The notes: generated by a model not told the origin, from the sequence alone. Shown: positions 1 through 8,704, counted from the first letter of the stretch. The stretch is DNA of 25,038 nt from a bacterium (GCA_021792615.1 JAJYUJ010000034.1:1-25038), one strand, 5' to 3'. Translations and numbers: made by a program.

Positions 1-302
1 ATTTTCAATCTATCGTCGTACAAATTATCATCTGCTGAGTTTCTAACGGGGTGAACATACAGAGGACTGAAATCTCGTTTCTCTATGGAAATGTATAGAT
101 ATCAGGTGGATCGCGGGATTGAGCGAACAAGTAAACCTCCTTATTGCATTTTTCGGGTTAATCTTCAAAAAAGCAGGAAAGCGTGTGAATTCGTCCGTCC
201 CGGCGCAGAGGTGTTGCTGTGTGCCCACGAAGCGTTCAGCGAAAGATTGCCAAAATCATGGACAATCCGTGAAAAAAAAGCAAAAATAGATCGTGGTGAT
301 GC
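1..302. other. Upstream region without a recognisable gene
   Basis: I see no convincing gene here. A 73-codon frame at 85-306 has no recognisable motif or good ribosome binding site, and it ends in a 4-nt overlap with the next start. A minus-strand frame at 43-228 is equally featureless. Positions 41-52 carry TTCTAACGGGGT, a 12-mer that recurs at 12718-12729 at the edge of a palindromic element, so the left edge may hold the tail of an interspersed repeat. No good sigma-70 promoter for the following operon was found, so its promoter may lie before the window. Confidence 0.5.
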
Positions 303-1976
303 ATGAAAAGAGTTTTTATCAATATACTTATATTCCTTGTTTTAATCGGCGGGTGTAATTTCGAAAAGTTCGAAAGCCTGCCGAAAAACATGCTTGTTAC
401 CTCGGTAATATCCGATCCAAAAACATTCAATCCGATCCTTGCGAACGAAACCAGCTCCACGGATGTTCTTGACCCCGTATTTGCGGGCCTGACGCGGCTG
501 AACCCTTTTACGTTCCAGGTCGAACCAGGCCTTGCGCGATCATGGACAATCAGCAGCGACAAAAGGGTGATAACCATGAACCTGCGGAAAGATGTATATT
601 TCAGCGACGGCAAGCCTTTCTCTGCGGATGACGTGGTCTTTACCTTCAAGGTGATCTACTCTCCTGCGGTGCTCTCCTCGTACCGGGATCTCTTTACGAT
701 CCAGGGTAAACAGATAAAGGTCGAGAAGGTTAATAATCATACGGTGCGGTTTATTTTACCGGTACCGTTCTACCCGTTTCTGGAATCATTAAGTATACCG
801 GTTTTGCCGGAACATGTCCTGCAAAAGCCGCTGCTCGATGGTATGTTCGAGAGGACATGGAACATCATCACGCCACCGCACCAGATCATCGGACTCGGTC
901 CGTACACCCTTGAATCGTATGTGCCGAGCCAGTATATCCTGCTCAAGGCGAACCCGCACTATTACGGGAAGGACGATGCCGGGGTGCAGCTTCCCTACAT
1001 CAAGAACCGTGCAATGCTTATAGTCCAGAACCAGGACGCACAGTACGTAAAATTCATTTCAGGGGAAACAGACATTTATAACCCGAGGCCGCAGGAGGTG
1101 GCATCCCTTGAGTCCATGAGTAAAAAAAGGCATTTCATCGTCAAGAACATAGGACTCGATACGGGAATCATGTTTATATCATTCAACAGGAACCCGAGAC
1201 ACTACGTAAAGGACGGAAAAGTAAATCCGAAGTACCGTTGGTTTACCAATCTCGATTTTCTCAAGGCGGTTGCCCACAGCATCGATAAAAGGGCGGTCAT
1301 CAATGATGTTTACCGGGGTTATGGAGAGCCGGCGATATCCTTTGTACCGCGGAATGTGCCTGTGTACCATCAGACAATGCCCGACTATGCCTATAATCTC
1401 GACGAAGCGAGGGCACTGCTGAAAAAGGGAGGGTTCCACTGGAAAAACGGCAGATTGTACGATGACCGTAACAACAGGGTTGAATTCGATTTCTTTACCA
1501 ATTCCGGCAATGAACAGAGAGAGCGTATAGCCTCCATTATCCTGACGGACCTTACCAGGCTGGGCATGAAGGTAAACTACAAGCCGCTCGACTTCAACAC
1601 GCTTGTAGAAAAGCTTACGACAAACTTTGACTGGGATTGTGTGCTTATAGCCCTGACCGGCGGATACGAACCGTACAACGGAGCCAACGTTTTACTGTCG
1701 AGCGGTATGCTCCATATATGGAACCCGTCCGAAAAGGCACCCGCAACAAAGTGGGAGGCAGAAATAGACAGGCTTATGGTAAAGGGTGCAGAGGAATACA
1801 ACATTCAGAAAAGGGCAGTATATTATAAGAAAGTACAGGAGATCCTTCACGATGAATTACCGCTTATACCTATTGTCCGGCAGGAGGACTTTGTTGCGTA
1901 TACCGACAGGCTCGAGAATTACAGGCCCACGGTATTCGGGAACTACAGGCCGGAGATGATGAGGTTAAAACAATGA
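303..1976 (+). CDS. ABC transporter substrate-binding lipoprotein, family 5 (oligopeptide/nickel type)
   Basis: This 557-aa protein belongs to the SBP_bac_5 (OppA/DppA/NikA-like) family, whose members bind peptides, nickel chelates or sugars in the periplasm and deliver them to an ABC permease. It starts with a lipoprotein signal: basic KR, a hydrophobic stretch, and lipobox LIGGC with Cys18 as the predicted lipidated residue. The body shows family landmarks such as the early TFNPILANETSS segment, FSADDVVFTFK, and a late repetitive two-domain fold of normal length. The start has only a weak GGTG-like ribosome binding site. No permease or ATPase genes follow. Instead the stop codon overlaps the next ATG by 4 nt (ATGA), tying it to a TatD/radical SAM gene. 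Orphan binding proteins of this family can serve as sensors or share a distant permease. The substrate cannot be told from sequence. Confidence 0.9.
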   Translation: MKRVFINILIFLVLIGGCNFEKFESLPKNMLVTSVISDPKTFNPILANETSSTDVLDPVFAGLTRLNPFTFQVEPGLARSWTISSDKRVITMNLRKDVYFSDGKPFSADDVVFTFKVIYSPAVLSSYRDLFTIQGKQIKVEKVNNHTVRFILPVPFYPFLESLSIPVLPEHVLQKPLLDGMFERTWNIITPPHQIIGLGPYTLESYVPSQYILLKANPHYYGKDDAGVQLPYIKNRAMLIVQNQDAQYVKFISGETDIYNPRPQEVASLESMSKKRHFIVKNIGLDTGIMFISFNRNPRHYVKDGKVNPKYRWFTNLDFLKAVAHSIDKRAVINDVYRGYGEPAISFVPRNVPVYHQTMPDYAYNLDEARALLKKGGFHWKNGRLYDDRNNRVEFDFFTNSGNEQRERIASIILTDLTRLGMKVNYKPLDFNTLVEKLTTNFDWDCVLIALTGGYEPYNGANVLLSSGMLHIWNPSEKAPATKWEAEIDRLMVKGAEEYNIQKRAVYYKKVQEILHDELPLIPIVRQEDFVAYTDRLENYRPTVFGNYRPEMMRLKQ

Positions 1977-3379
1977 CGAAGATTTACGATTCACACGCAC
2001 ACCTGAATTTCGAGGGCTATGAACAGGACAGGGAAGAGGTCATCCATCGGGCTTTTGATGCAGGCACTCAATTTATCATAAACATAGGCTCGGGCATGGG
2101 CATGAAGGGCAATTACGATGCCATTGCGATCGCCAATGCGCACGACAATATCTATGCGACGGTAGGACTGCATCCGCACGAGGCGTCCCTGTTCGATGAG
2201 CAGGTGCTTCAGGAAATCGGCAGACTTGCGGATGAGCCAAAGGTCATTGCGATCGGCGAGGTCGGACTTGATTACCATTATCTGCATTCACCGAAAGAGA
2301 GCCAGATACAGGCTTTCGAAGCTTTTATAGAGCTTGCACGGGACAAGCGCCTGCCGCTGGTTATCCACAGCAGGGACGCAAACAAGGAATCCATGAGCAT
2401 CCTGAGAAAGATGCATGCAGGCGATGTTGCCGGTGTTATCCATAGTTACGGCGGTGACCGTGAACAGGCAGCGGAGGCTATCGAGCTCGGTTTTTATCTC
2501 TCCATCAACGGCATTATCACGTTCAAAAACGCACAGTCATTGCGGGAAGCGGTTGCAGAGCTGCCGGTTGACCGTCTGCTCATAGAAACGGATTGCCCCT
2601 TCCTGTCCCCGGTACCGTACAGGGGGAAACGCAATGAACCTGCTTACACGTCGTACGTGCTCAGGGCCATAGCAGAAATAAAACATATGGACGAGGATAC
2701 GCTGGCGGACATACTGCTGGACAATGCAATCAAGGCCTTTGGTGTCGGTGTTGAACAAACGATCGCCTATCCTCTGGATAACCGGCTTTATTTGAATATA
2801 ACGAACAGGTGCACGAATGTATGCGTGTTCTGTCCCAAGTTTAAAAACGATTATTATGTAAAGGATTATCCGTTGAAGTTGTTCAAGACAGAGCCCTCGT
2901 ATGAGGAGATTATCCGTGCACTCCAGAGACTGCCGGGGTACGATGATGTGGTATTTGTCGGCTTTGGAGAACCGACGCAGCGTCTTGACATGCTCCTTGC
3001 CGTAAGCAAATGGCTGAAAGAGCACGGGACAAAAACAGTGCGGCTCGATACGGACGGACTCGGTAATCTCGTGTACGGGAGGGATATAACAAAAGAGCTC
3101 GGCGGCTCCATTGATGCTGTCTCGGTTAGCCTCAATGCGCCGGATGCGAAAACGTATATCAAGCTGTGTAACAACAAATTCGGTGAAGCCTCTTACGAGG
3201 CTGTTAAGGAGTTTATAAAGCTGTCAAAGGCCCGTTTCAAGGATGTAACGGCAACCATGGTGGATCTCCCGAATAGTGACGCAGCCGCAACAAGGGCGGT
3301 TGCAGAAATGCTCGGGGTCAAATTCAGGATTCGGCCGTATTATAAAGAGTCTTTGCGGTACAAGAAAGAGAAGGAATGA
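1973..3379 (+). CDS. TatD-family metal-dependent hydrolase fused to a radical SAM domain
   Basis: The 468-aa product has two domains. Residues 1-258 are a TatD hydrolase (TIM-barrel 3'-5' DNase or deacylase family). The metal ligands are recognisable: H8-x-H10, Glu96 in GEVGLDYHY, His132, His157 (in HSYGG, where most relatives have HCFSG) and Asp207 in ETDCPF. Residues 268-468 are a radical SAM domain with the cluster motif C280-x3-C284-x2-C287 and a VGFGEP segment typical of SAM binding. TatD-linked radical SAM proteins are a known family, as separate neighbours or fusions, but to my knowledge their reaction is unknown. The ATG at 1973 has a GAGG ribosome binding site 8 nt upstream and overlaps the preceding stop. 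The next gene begins 10 nt after the stop. The joint is continuous, with no frameshift, so I read it as a genuine fusion. Confidence 0.92.
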   Translation: MTKIYDSHAHLNFEGYEQDREEVIHRAFDAGTQFIINIGSGMGMKGNYDAIAIANAHDNIYATVGLHPHEASLFDEQVLQEIGRLADEPKVIAIGEVGLDYHYLHSPKESQIQAFEAFIELARDKRLPLVIHSRDANKESMSILRKMHAGDVAGVIHSYGGDREQAAEAIELGFYLSINGIITFKNAQSLREAVAELPVDRLLIETDCPFLSPVPYRGKRNEPAYTSYVLRAIAEIKHMDEDTLADILLDNAIKAFGVGVEQTIAYPLDNRLYLNITNRCTNVCVFCPKFKNDYYVKDYPLKLFKTEPSYEEIIRALQRLPGYDDVVFVGFGEPTQRLDMLLAVSKWLKEHGTKTVRLDTDGLGNLVYGRDITKELGGSIDAVSVSLNAPDAKTYIKLCNNKFGEASYEAVKEFIKLSKARFKDVTATMVDLPNSDAAATRAVAEMLGVKFRIRPYYKESLRYKKEKE

Positions 3380-3389
3380 TGGTCAGTGC

Positions 3390-6308
3390 ATGGCTGTAAT
3401 AGAGGCGTTTTCCTGTTCAGAAGAACTCATCCCCTTCATCGGAAAAGCACTGATGAAAGGAGCTGAATCCGCAGCAGACCTCTCCAGCAATGCCGTGGTA
3501 TTTCCCGGGAAAAGACCGGGTCTTTACCTTACCGGTTATCTTTCGGAAGCATGCAAATCATCGTTCTTCCCGCCCCGCATATTTACCATAACGGAGTTTA
3601 TGAGCTACACCGCAGGCAGCAATGACCGGGAGATGGACCTGCTGGATGCGGTGTATGAACTGTTTACCATCGTACAGGGGCTGGATAAGACATTAGAAGG
3701 GCATACGTTCAACAGCTTTGAAGACTTTGTTTTCTGGGGTATCGAGATATTCAAGCTCATCGAAGAGTTGGATACGGAACTCGTAGGAGATAGCAACCTT
3801 TCCTCCATAAACCTTCCGGATATGCACGGCGGCATGCGGAAGCTTTTGGGGCAATTCTCCACCATAAGAAAAGAGTTCCATAACAGGCTCGGCCAGGCAC
3901 ACCGTACGACGAGGGGGCTTAACTATTACACTGCGGCGGGCTGCATCAGGGAAAAAACGTTCGATGAATTCGATCATATCTATTTTGCGGGGCTCAGTGC
4001 GCTGACAAAGGCAGAAGCAGAGGTTATTAAGACTTTATTGAATAACGGGAAGGCATCATTCTTCACACAGGTAGAATCTGCAGACGATACGGTTACACAA
4101 CTGCAGAAGAGCCTTTATGCAGAGGCAACGATCAGCGGCCGGCTCAAGAGTGAATCTCCGGAAAACGCCGGACCAAAAAAAATAATACTGCACGAAGCCC
4201 CGGACACGCATGGAGAGACAGAATCGGTATACGGCATATTGAAGGAAGTTAAAGACGGTGATCCCGGTTTGTCCGGAACGGCGATAGTTTTACCCGACGC
4301 AGGTACCCTGTTGCCGCTCTTATCCAATGTTATGGATTATTTCCCCTACGATTACAATGTAACCATGGGGTATCCGCTGAAGAGAACGCCGTTTTATACG
4401 TTGATGAACGGCATTTTTAACGCACAGTCCTCAAGGAGGACGGAACCCGGGAGGGAAAACAGGCATTATTATGCAAAAGATTATTTAAGGGTGCTGAAAC
4501 ATCCCTATATAAAAGGTATGCATGACCAAGCCGTGCATGCCGTTGTTCAGCAGATAGAAAGGTATATTATAGACAAGGGTAAGGTATTTCTTGTGCTGGA
4601 AGACATCGAAGACGACCTCCTGTATAAACAGGTAGCAGACAGTCTGGCATATACCGAAGAAAAACCTGCCGATACCGGCGTGATACGATCCTACATTCAG
4701 GAACTCCATGCATTGTTTTTCATACCGTTCGAACCCGACAGGCTGGTTGTCCGTGATTTTGCCGCCTCACTCGACAAGGTCATACAGGCCATTCTCAAGG
4801 ACAGCTCAGCACTGCAGTATAAATTCTCCGTGTCCTTTATGAAAGGACTGATGGACACCATAGAGGCGCTCGGGCACGCAGAGTTTCAGCAAGAACAGTT
4901 TGACCGGCAAAGGATCTTTGCCCTGTTCAACAGCTATGCAGAAATGCAGACCATACCCTTCAATGGCATTCCGCTGAAAGGATTGCAGATACTCGGATTG
5001 CTGGAAACAAGGGTCCTCAATTTCGACAGGGTGATTCTGCTGGATTGCAACGAGGGCGTTCTCCCGTCGGTCTCCCGCTATGATCCCCTTCTTCCGTTTC
5101 AGGTTAAAAAGGCCCTCGATCTGCCGACGTACCGGGAACACGAGCAGGTGTTCCGTTACCATTTCAGGAGACTTATCAAGGGTGCGAAAGAGGTGCACCT
5201 TATTTATAAAAAGAGCGAAGACGGGGAACGGAGCAGATTCATAGAAGAAATACTGTGGGATGAGGAAAAGAAAGAAAAACGGCTCTTTGATTTTGACCAC
5301 GGAAGTGGTGCCGCGCCCGATAGCAAAATAGGGTTTGTAAAAAAGCAATTCAAGACAGAGGTTCATGAGCAAAACAGGCTGCCCATAAAAAAGGACAAGG
5401 ACATATTAAAAATCATCGAGGGTATCGTGTCCAACGGCCTGTCTCCGACTGCCGCAGACGCCTATATGGTCTGTCCCGTACGGTTCTATTATCAGTATGT
5501 TCTCGGATTCAAGGAAACAAAAGAACTCGGGGAGGAGATAGAAGCAAGAGACATAGGATCATTCGTCCATGAAGTGCTGAGAATATTTTATACACCTTAC
5601 GTGAACAAGACGTACCTGCATACCGTATCCCATAATGCTGTTCTGGGACGGCTTATAGAGGACGAATTCGAAAAAACGTTTCATGGGGAGGATAATGGAG
5701 AGTTCTTTCTGCTCAAGGAAATAATCAAACGCCTGCTCACAGAATTTATACAACAAGACGGACGCCGTTCACCGTACCTTATAAGCCTTGAAAAAACACT
5801 TTCCGCGCCTTTTTCTTCGATCCGCGGGATCCCTGTCCGGTTGAAAGGCAAGATAGACAGGATCGACAAAAAGGATAACGAGTACCTGATCGTCGATTAT
5901 AAGACAGGCAGTTCGGCAAAGGTTCCAAAAATCTCAAAACTTGCGGACTGGCTCGGCAATGGCAAAGCACCGGGCAAGAGGGAAGACATGCAGGAGCTCA
6001 TCGTATCGTTCCAGTTGCCCCTGTATCTTTATATCTGCAGCCAGAACAAGGATATGATCGGCATGGCCGATGCAGACTGGGAACATCTCAATGCAAGTCT
6101 CTTTATGATAAACGATAAAAGACGGGATTCTAAGCCCTTGTTTACCGCAAAACATGATTCTCAGCGAAGAGAGTTCATGGAACAGGTGTTTCTGCCGTCG
6201 TTAAAAAACCTGATAGCAGAGATGCTCGATCCGGATACACCGTTCGTTCATGAAGATTCAAACCCGGAAACCTGCAAGTATTGTCCATTCCTCGCCCTGT
6301 GCAGATAA
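3390..6308 (+). CDS. AddB/RexB-like PD-(D/E)XK nuclease with Fe-S cluster cysteines
   Basis: This 972-aa protein resembles the AddB/RexB half of helicase-nucleases that process double-strand breaks. The C-terminal PD-(D/E)XK module runs from about residue 685: Cys695 in MVCPVRFYYQY, GSFVHEVL with the conserved His, GKIDRID, then IVDYKTG with Asp836 and Lys838. It closes with C962-x2-C965-x5-C971. Together with Cys695 these give the four ligands of the 4Fe-4S cluster found in AddB and Cas4 nucleases. The middle part carries the AddB-like VLNFDRVILLDCNEGVLPS helicase-type motif. I see no Walker A (GxxxxGKT) near the N-terminus, so the helicase part is probably inactive. The ATG at 3390 lies after AAGGA (spacing about 14 nt). 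The frame stays open to 3276, but that would overlap the TatD gene by 104 nt. No addA partner lies in the window. Confidence 0.85.
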   Translation: MAVIEAFSCSEELIPFIGKALMKGAESAADLSSNAVVFPGKRPGLYLTGYLSEACKSSFFPPRIFTITEFMSYTAGSNDREMDLLDAVYELFTIVQGLDKTLEGHTFNSFEDFVFWGIEIFKLIEELDTELVGDSNLSSINLPDMHGGMRKLLGQFSTIRKEFHNRLGQAHRTTRGLNYYTAAGCIREKTFDEFDHIYFAGLSALTKAEAEVIKTLLNNGKASFFTQVESADDTVTQLQKSLYAEATISGRLKSESPENAGPKKIILHEAPDTHGETESVYGILKEVKDGDPGLSGTAIVLPDAGTLLPLLSNVMDYFPYDYNVTMGYPLKRTPFYTLMNGIFNAQSSRRTEPGRENRHYYAKDYLRVLKHPYIKGMHDQAVHAVVQQIERYIIDKGKVFLVLEDIEDDLLYKQVADSLAYTEEKPADTGVIRSYIQELHALFFIPFEPDRLVVRDFAASLDKVIQAILKDSSALQYKFSVSFMKGLMDTIEALGHAEFQQEQFDRQRIFALFNSYAEMQTIPFNGIPLKGLQILGLLETRVLNFDRVILLDCNEGVLPSVSRYDPLLPFQVKKALDLPTYREHEQVFRYHFRRLIKGAKEVHLIYKKSEDGERSRFIEEILWDEEKKEKRLFDFDHGSGAAPDSKIGFVKKQFKTEVHEQNRLPIKKDKDILKIIEGIVSNGLSPTAADAYMVCPVRFYYQYVLGFKETKELGEEIEARDIGSFVHEVLRIFYTPYVNKTYLHTVSHNAVLGRLIEDEFEKTFHGEDNGEFFLLKEIIKRLLTEFIQQDGRRSPYLISLEKTLSAPFSSIRGIPVRLKGKIDRIDKKDNEYLIVDYKTGSSAKVPKISKLADWLGNGKAPGKREDMQELIVSFQLPLYLYICSQNKDMIGMADADWEHLNASLFMINDKRRDSKPLFTAKHDSQRREFMEQVFLPSLKNLIAEMLDPDTPFVHEDSNPETCKYCPFLALCR

Positions 6309-6380
6309 AGAAGTGTCCCGCATTCTGAGGGACGGACCTCATTTCCCGCGCCTCCCCGGCGAGATCAATGTCCAATGTCA

Positions 6381-6539
6381 ACAGGCTGTTGAAAAAACCC
6401 CTGCATGTCATTGCGAGGAGTGATTTTACGACGAAGCAATCTATAACATATTGATTTATAAAAACCGAGATTGCTCGACCCAGCTCCGCTGTGTGCCCGC
6501 GTTCGCAATGACAGTAATCCGAGTTTTTCAACAGCCTGT
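6381..6539. repeat. 159-bp MITE-like nested palindromic element
   Basis: The outer arms are a perfect 16-bp inverted repeat, ACAGGCTGTTGAAAAA at 6381-6396 and its complement at 6524-6539. Inside lie a second pair of 11 bp (TGTCATTGCGA at 6406-6416, complement at 6503-6513) and a third of 8 bp (AGCAATCT at 6435-6442, complement at 6468-6475). The inner words TCATTGCGAGG and GAAGCAATCT belong to a palindromic repeat type that is common in intergenic regions of many Deltaproteobacteria and Nitrospirota. There is no reading frame inside, so movement would need a transposase in trans. As RNA it would fold into one long imperfect hairpin. Confidence 0.8.
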
Positions 6540-6696
6540 CAAGACCTGACACCTATTCCAGACTAACTTTTCGTGAACATCTTGCGCCCACATAAATTCT
6601 CGTGATTGTTTTTACCCCTAAGTGCGCTGAATGTAGAGATAAAATTAAAGCAGGAACAGCTGTCCCTACTTTTATATACATTGTAATAAATGTTAT

Positions 6697-6725
6697 TTGA
6701 CAATTACTGTCATAAATATTAAAAT
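6697..6725 (+). promoter_or_regulatory. Sigma-70-type promoter of the repeat lipoprotein gene
   Basis: TTGACA at 6697-6702 and TAAAAT at 6720-6725 are separated by 17 nt, a near-consensus pair. The predicted start near 6732 leaves a leader of about 20 nt before the ATG at 6753. A strong AGGGGG ribosome binding site (6742-6747) sits 5 nt before that ATG. A second TATAAT at 6727-6732 has no good -35 partner. Confidence 0.65.
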
Positions 6726-6752
6726 GTATAATGTATATGCAAGGGGGATACT

Positions 6753-8567
6753 ATGAAAACATATTTCAATCTATTGCTGGTGTTTTTCCTCTTCACGATT
6801 CTCCTTTCAGGATGTTCAGGTTCAAACGGTAAAACAGGTGCAGCAGGACCAACTATGCCGGTTATTCAGAGCTTGAGTATTCAGGGGGTTCCGGCAATGC
6901 CCGGCTGCAATATGACGGCAACGGTTAATGCCCAGAGTGCGCAGGGACTAGGGCTGACCTACACATGGACAACGTCATCAAACCAATGGAAAATTACCGG
7001 AGGCGGCAACACACCGACAGCGACAATACAGGCGGCAGGCGGATATGCTATGACCGGTACGGCGACAATAGAGGTGTCGGATACAAACGGTATGTATGCA
7101 ATGGGTTCTATTGCACTCAGTACACAGGGGGACATAGCTCCGGTTATCAACAGTATCACGGCATCGCCGAACCCGATACTGCCCAATAGTACCATGATTA
7201 TTGTTGTGAATACCTATGATGCTCAGAGGAATCAGTTACAGTATCAATGGGCAAGCACTGCGTTCTGGCAGATAACCGGATATCCAACAACCGGCTCTCA
7301 GGCCACAGCAACTGTCATAGCACCGCCTACCTATGGCACCGGAGGTTATGTGACCGTGACGGTCAGTGATAAATATGGAGATGCCGTAACCGGCACGATT
7401 GGGTTAGGTACAGCCATCATTATTCCTTCACCGCCTGTTAATCTCCAAAGGTCTCTGCCTTCACCATCAAGTGTTCTCCTTACATGGAATACGTCAGGCT
7501 ATGCGACAAGTTATACCATCTACGCATCAGAGTTTTCCGGGGGACAATATACGGCAGTTGGAACAACGACGACAACGTCGTATACTGTAACCGGAACAAA
7601 TAACAGCAAGGCTTATTACTTTGTCGTGACTGCACAGAATAATATCGGAATGAGTGGGTATTCTAACCAGGTCAGCAACATCATTCTAACGAACACCTAT
7701 GCTGTAGGAACAGGGCCTTATGGCATAGCGATAGACAGTGCGGGTAATGTCTGGGTTGCGAATTCTGTCAGCCACAATGTTATTGAGCTCAATTCCTCGG
7801 GCACAACCATAGGAACCTACGCAGCCGCAACAGCGCCTTATGGCATAGCGATAGACAGTGCGGGTAATGTCTGGGTTACAAACTCTGCCAACAACAATGT
7901 TATTGAGCTCAATTCCTCGGGCACAACCGTAGGGACCTACGCAGTCGGAACAGCGCCTTATGGCATAGCGATAGACAGTACGGGTAATGTCTGGGTTACA
8001 AACTCTGCCAGCAACAATGTTATTGAGCTCAATTCCTCGGGCACAACCGTAGGGACCTACGCAGTCGGAACAGGGCCTTTTGGAATAGCGATAGACAGTG
8101 CGGGCAATGTCTGGGTAACAAATACGGGCAGCAACAATGTTATTGAGCTCAGTTCCTCGGGCACAACCGTAGGAACCTACGCAGCCGGAACAGCGCCTTA
8201 TGGTATAGCGATAGACAGTGCGGGCAATGTCTGGGTAACAAATACGGGCAGCAACAATGTTACTGAGCTCAATTCCTCGGGCACAACCATAGGGACCTAC
8301 GCAGCCGGAACAGGGCCTTTTGGAATAGCGATAGACAGTGCGGGTAATGTCTGGGTTGCAAATTATTACAGCAACAATGTTATTGAGCTCAATTCCTCTG
8401 GCACAACCATAGGGACCTACGCAGTCGGAACAGGGCCTTTTGGAATAGCGATAGATAGTTCGGGTGATGTCTGGGTTACAAATTTTAGAATCAACAATGT
8501 TACTGAGCTCATGGGGCTCGCAACGGCTTCCAATTACTGGCCCTACATCGGTCCCCAATGGCCGTGA
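6753..8567 (+). CDS. Lipoprotein with PKD/Ig-like, FN3 and seven NHL-like beta-propeller repeats
   Basis: This 604-aa protein has a lipoprotein signal ending in LLSGC (Cys21), so it is probably anchored on the outer membrane or exposed at the surface. Residues 38-225 form two similar Ig/PKD-like modules, each ending in a TIEVSDTNG or TVTVSDKYG-type strand. Residues 226-311 are a fibronectin type III module beginning SPPVNLQRS. From about residue 315 come seven 40-aa repeats of the type GPYGIAIDSAGNVWV followed by NNVIEL, the NHL/Vgb-like blade signature, which would close into one propeller. The repeats are nearly identical at DNA level. NHL propellers bind proteins, glycans or RNA, and some hydrolyse streptogramins. 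Nothing here points to a specific ligand. The gene stands alone between an upstream palindrome and a convergent antiporter gene. Confidence 0.85.
   Translation: MKTYFNLLLVFFLFTILLSGCSGSNGKTGAAGPTMPVIQSLSIQGVPAMPGCNMTATVNAQSAQGLGLTYTWTTSSNQWKITGGGNTPTATIQAAGGYAMTGTATIEVSDTNGMYAMGSIALSTQGDIAPVINSITASPNPILPNSTMIIVVNTYDAQRNQLQYQWASTAFWQITGYPTTGSQATATVIAPPTYGTGGYVTVTVSDKYGDAVTGTIGLGTAIIIPSPPVNLQRSLPSPSSVLLTWNTSGYATSYTIYASEFSGGQYTAVGTTTTTSYTVTGTNNSKAYYFVVTAQNNIGMSGYSNQVSNIILTNTYAVGTGPYGIAIDSAGNVWVANSVSHNVIELNSSGTTIGTYAAATAPYGIAIDSAGNVWVTNSANNNVIELNSSGTTVGTYAVGTAPYGIAIDSTGNVWVTNSASNNVIELNSSGTTVGTYAVGTGPFGIAIDSAGNVWVTNTGSNNVIELSSSGTTVGTYAAGTAPYGIAIDSAGNVWVTNTGSNNVTELNSSGTTIGTYAAGTGPFGIAIDSAGNVWVANYYSNNVIELNSSGTTIGTYAVGTGPFGIAIDSSGDVWVTNFRINNVTELMGLATASNYWPYIGPQWP
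7695..8510 (+). repeat. Tandem 120-bp repeats, about 6.8 copies, within the NHL lipoprotein gene
   Basis: Units begin with ACCTAYGC at 7695, 7815, 7935, 8055, 8175, 8295 and 8415. The spacing is exactly 120 bp, one 40-aa blade. The core around GCGATAGACAGTGCGGG is repeated almost letter for letter, including at silent positions, and the last unit diverges after 8510. Such identity points to recent duplication or ongoing gene conversion. Copy number could differ between strains or be collapsed in short-read assemblies. Confidence 0.95.
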
Positions 8568-8704
8568 GGACTATATAAACTTCGAGATTAAAAAAAACTG
8601 ATTAAAAGTTATATTGAGAAAGAAAATTGAACTGACAGAAAACTCAATGCCAACAGTCTGCCCCCCTGGGCCAGCTCCAAGTCTCGCTTGGGTCGGACGG
8701 TCAT

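Larger units (their letters stand above)
6309..6752. other. 444-nt intergenic region with palindromic repeat and promoter
   Basis: No gene is visible. A short stem at 6315-6319/6329-6333 (GTCCC/GGGAC) follows the nuclease stop but lacks a T-run, so it is a poor terminator. The MITE-like palindrome at 6381-6539 and the promoter at 6697-6725 are listed separately. Between them (6540-6696) the sequence becomes AT-rich and shows nothing further that I can name. Confidence 0.7.

Noticed and set aside
85-306. 73-codon frame before the binding-protein gene
   Set aside because: No recognisable motif, no good ribosome binding site and mixed composition. The 4-nt overlap with the next start is not enough support.
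3276-3389. N-terminal extension of the AddB-like gene by 38 codons
   Set aside because: It would overlap the TatD-radical SAM gene by 104 nt. The ATG at 3390 is the natural start.
6315-6333. GTCCC/GGGAC stem as the terminator of the first operon
   Set aside because: Five base pairs and no T-run. Too weak to call.
7695-8510. Regular 120-bp repeats as a possible CRISPR array
   Set aside because: The repeats are contiguous, in frame and encode 40-aa NHL-type blades. There are no unique spacers.
7686-8558. 290-codon open frame on the minus strand opposite the NHL repeats
   Set aside because: It mirrors the 120-bp tandem repeats of the plus-strand gene, has no ribosome binding site, and its sequence is only the repeat read backwards.
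8568-8704. Gap between the convergent lipoprotein and antiporter genes, with a CCAAG/CTTGG stem at 8677-8691
   Set aside because: The stem is only 5 bp without a T-run on either strand, so I did not list it as a terminator.
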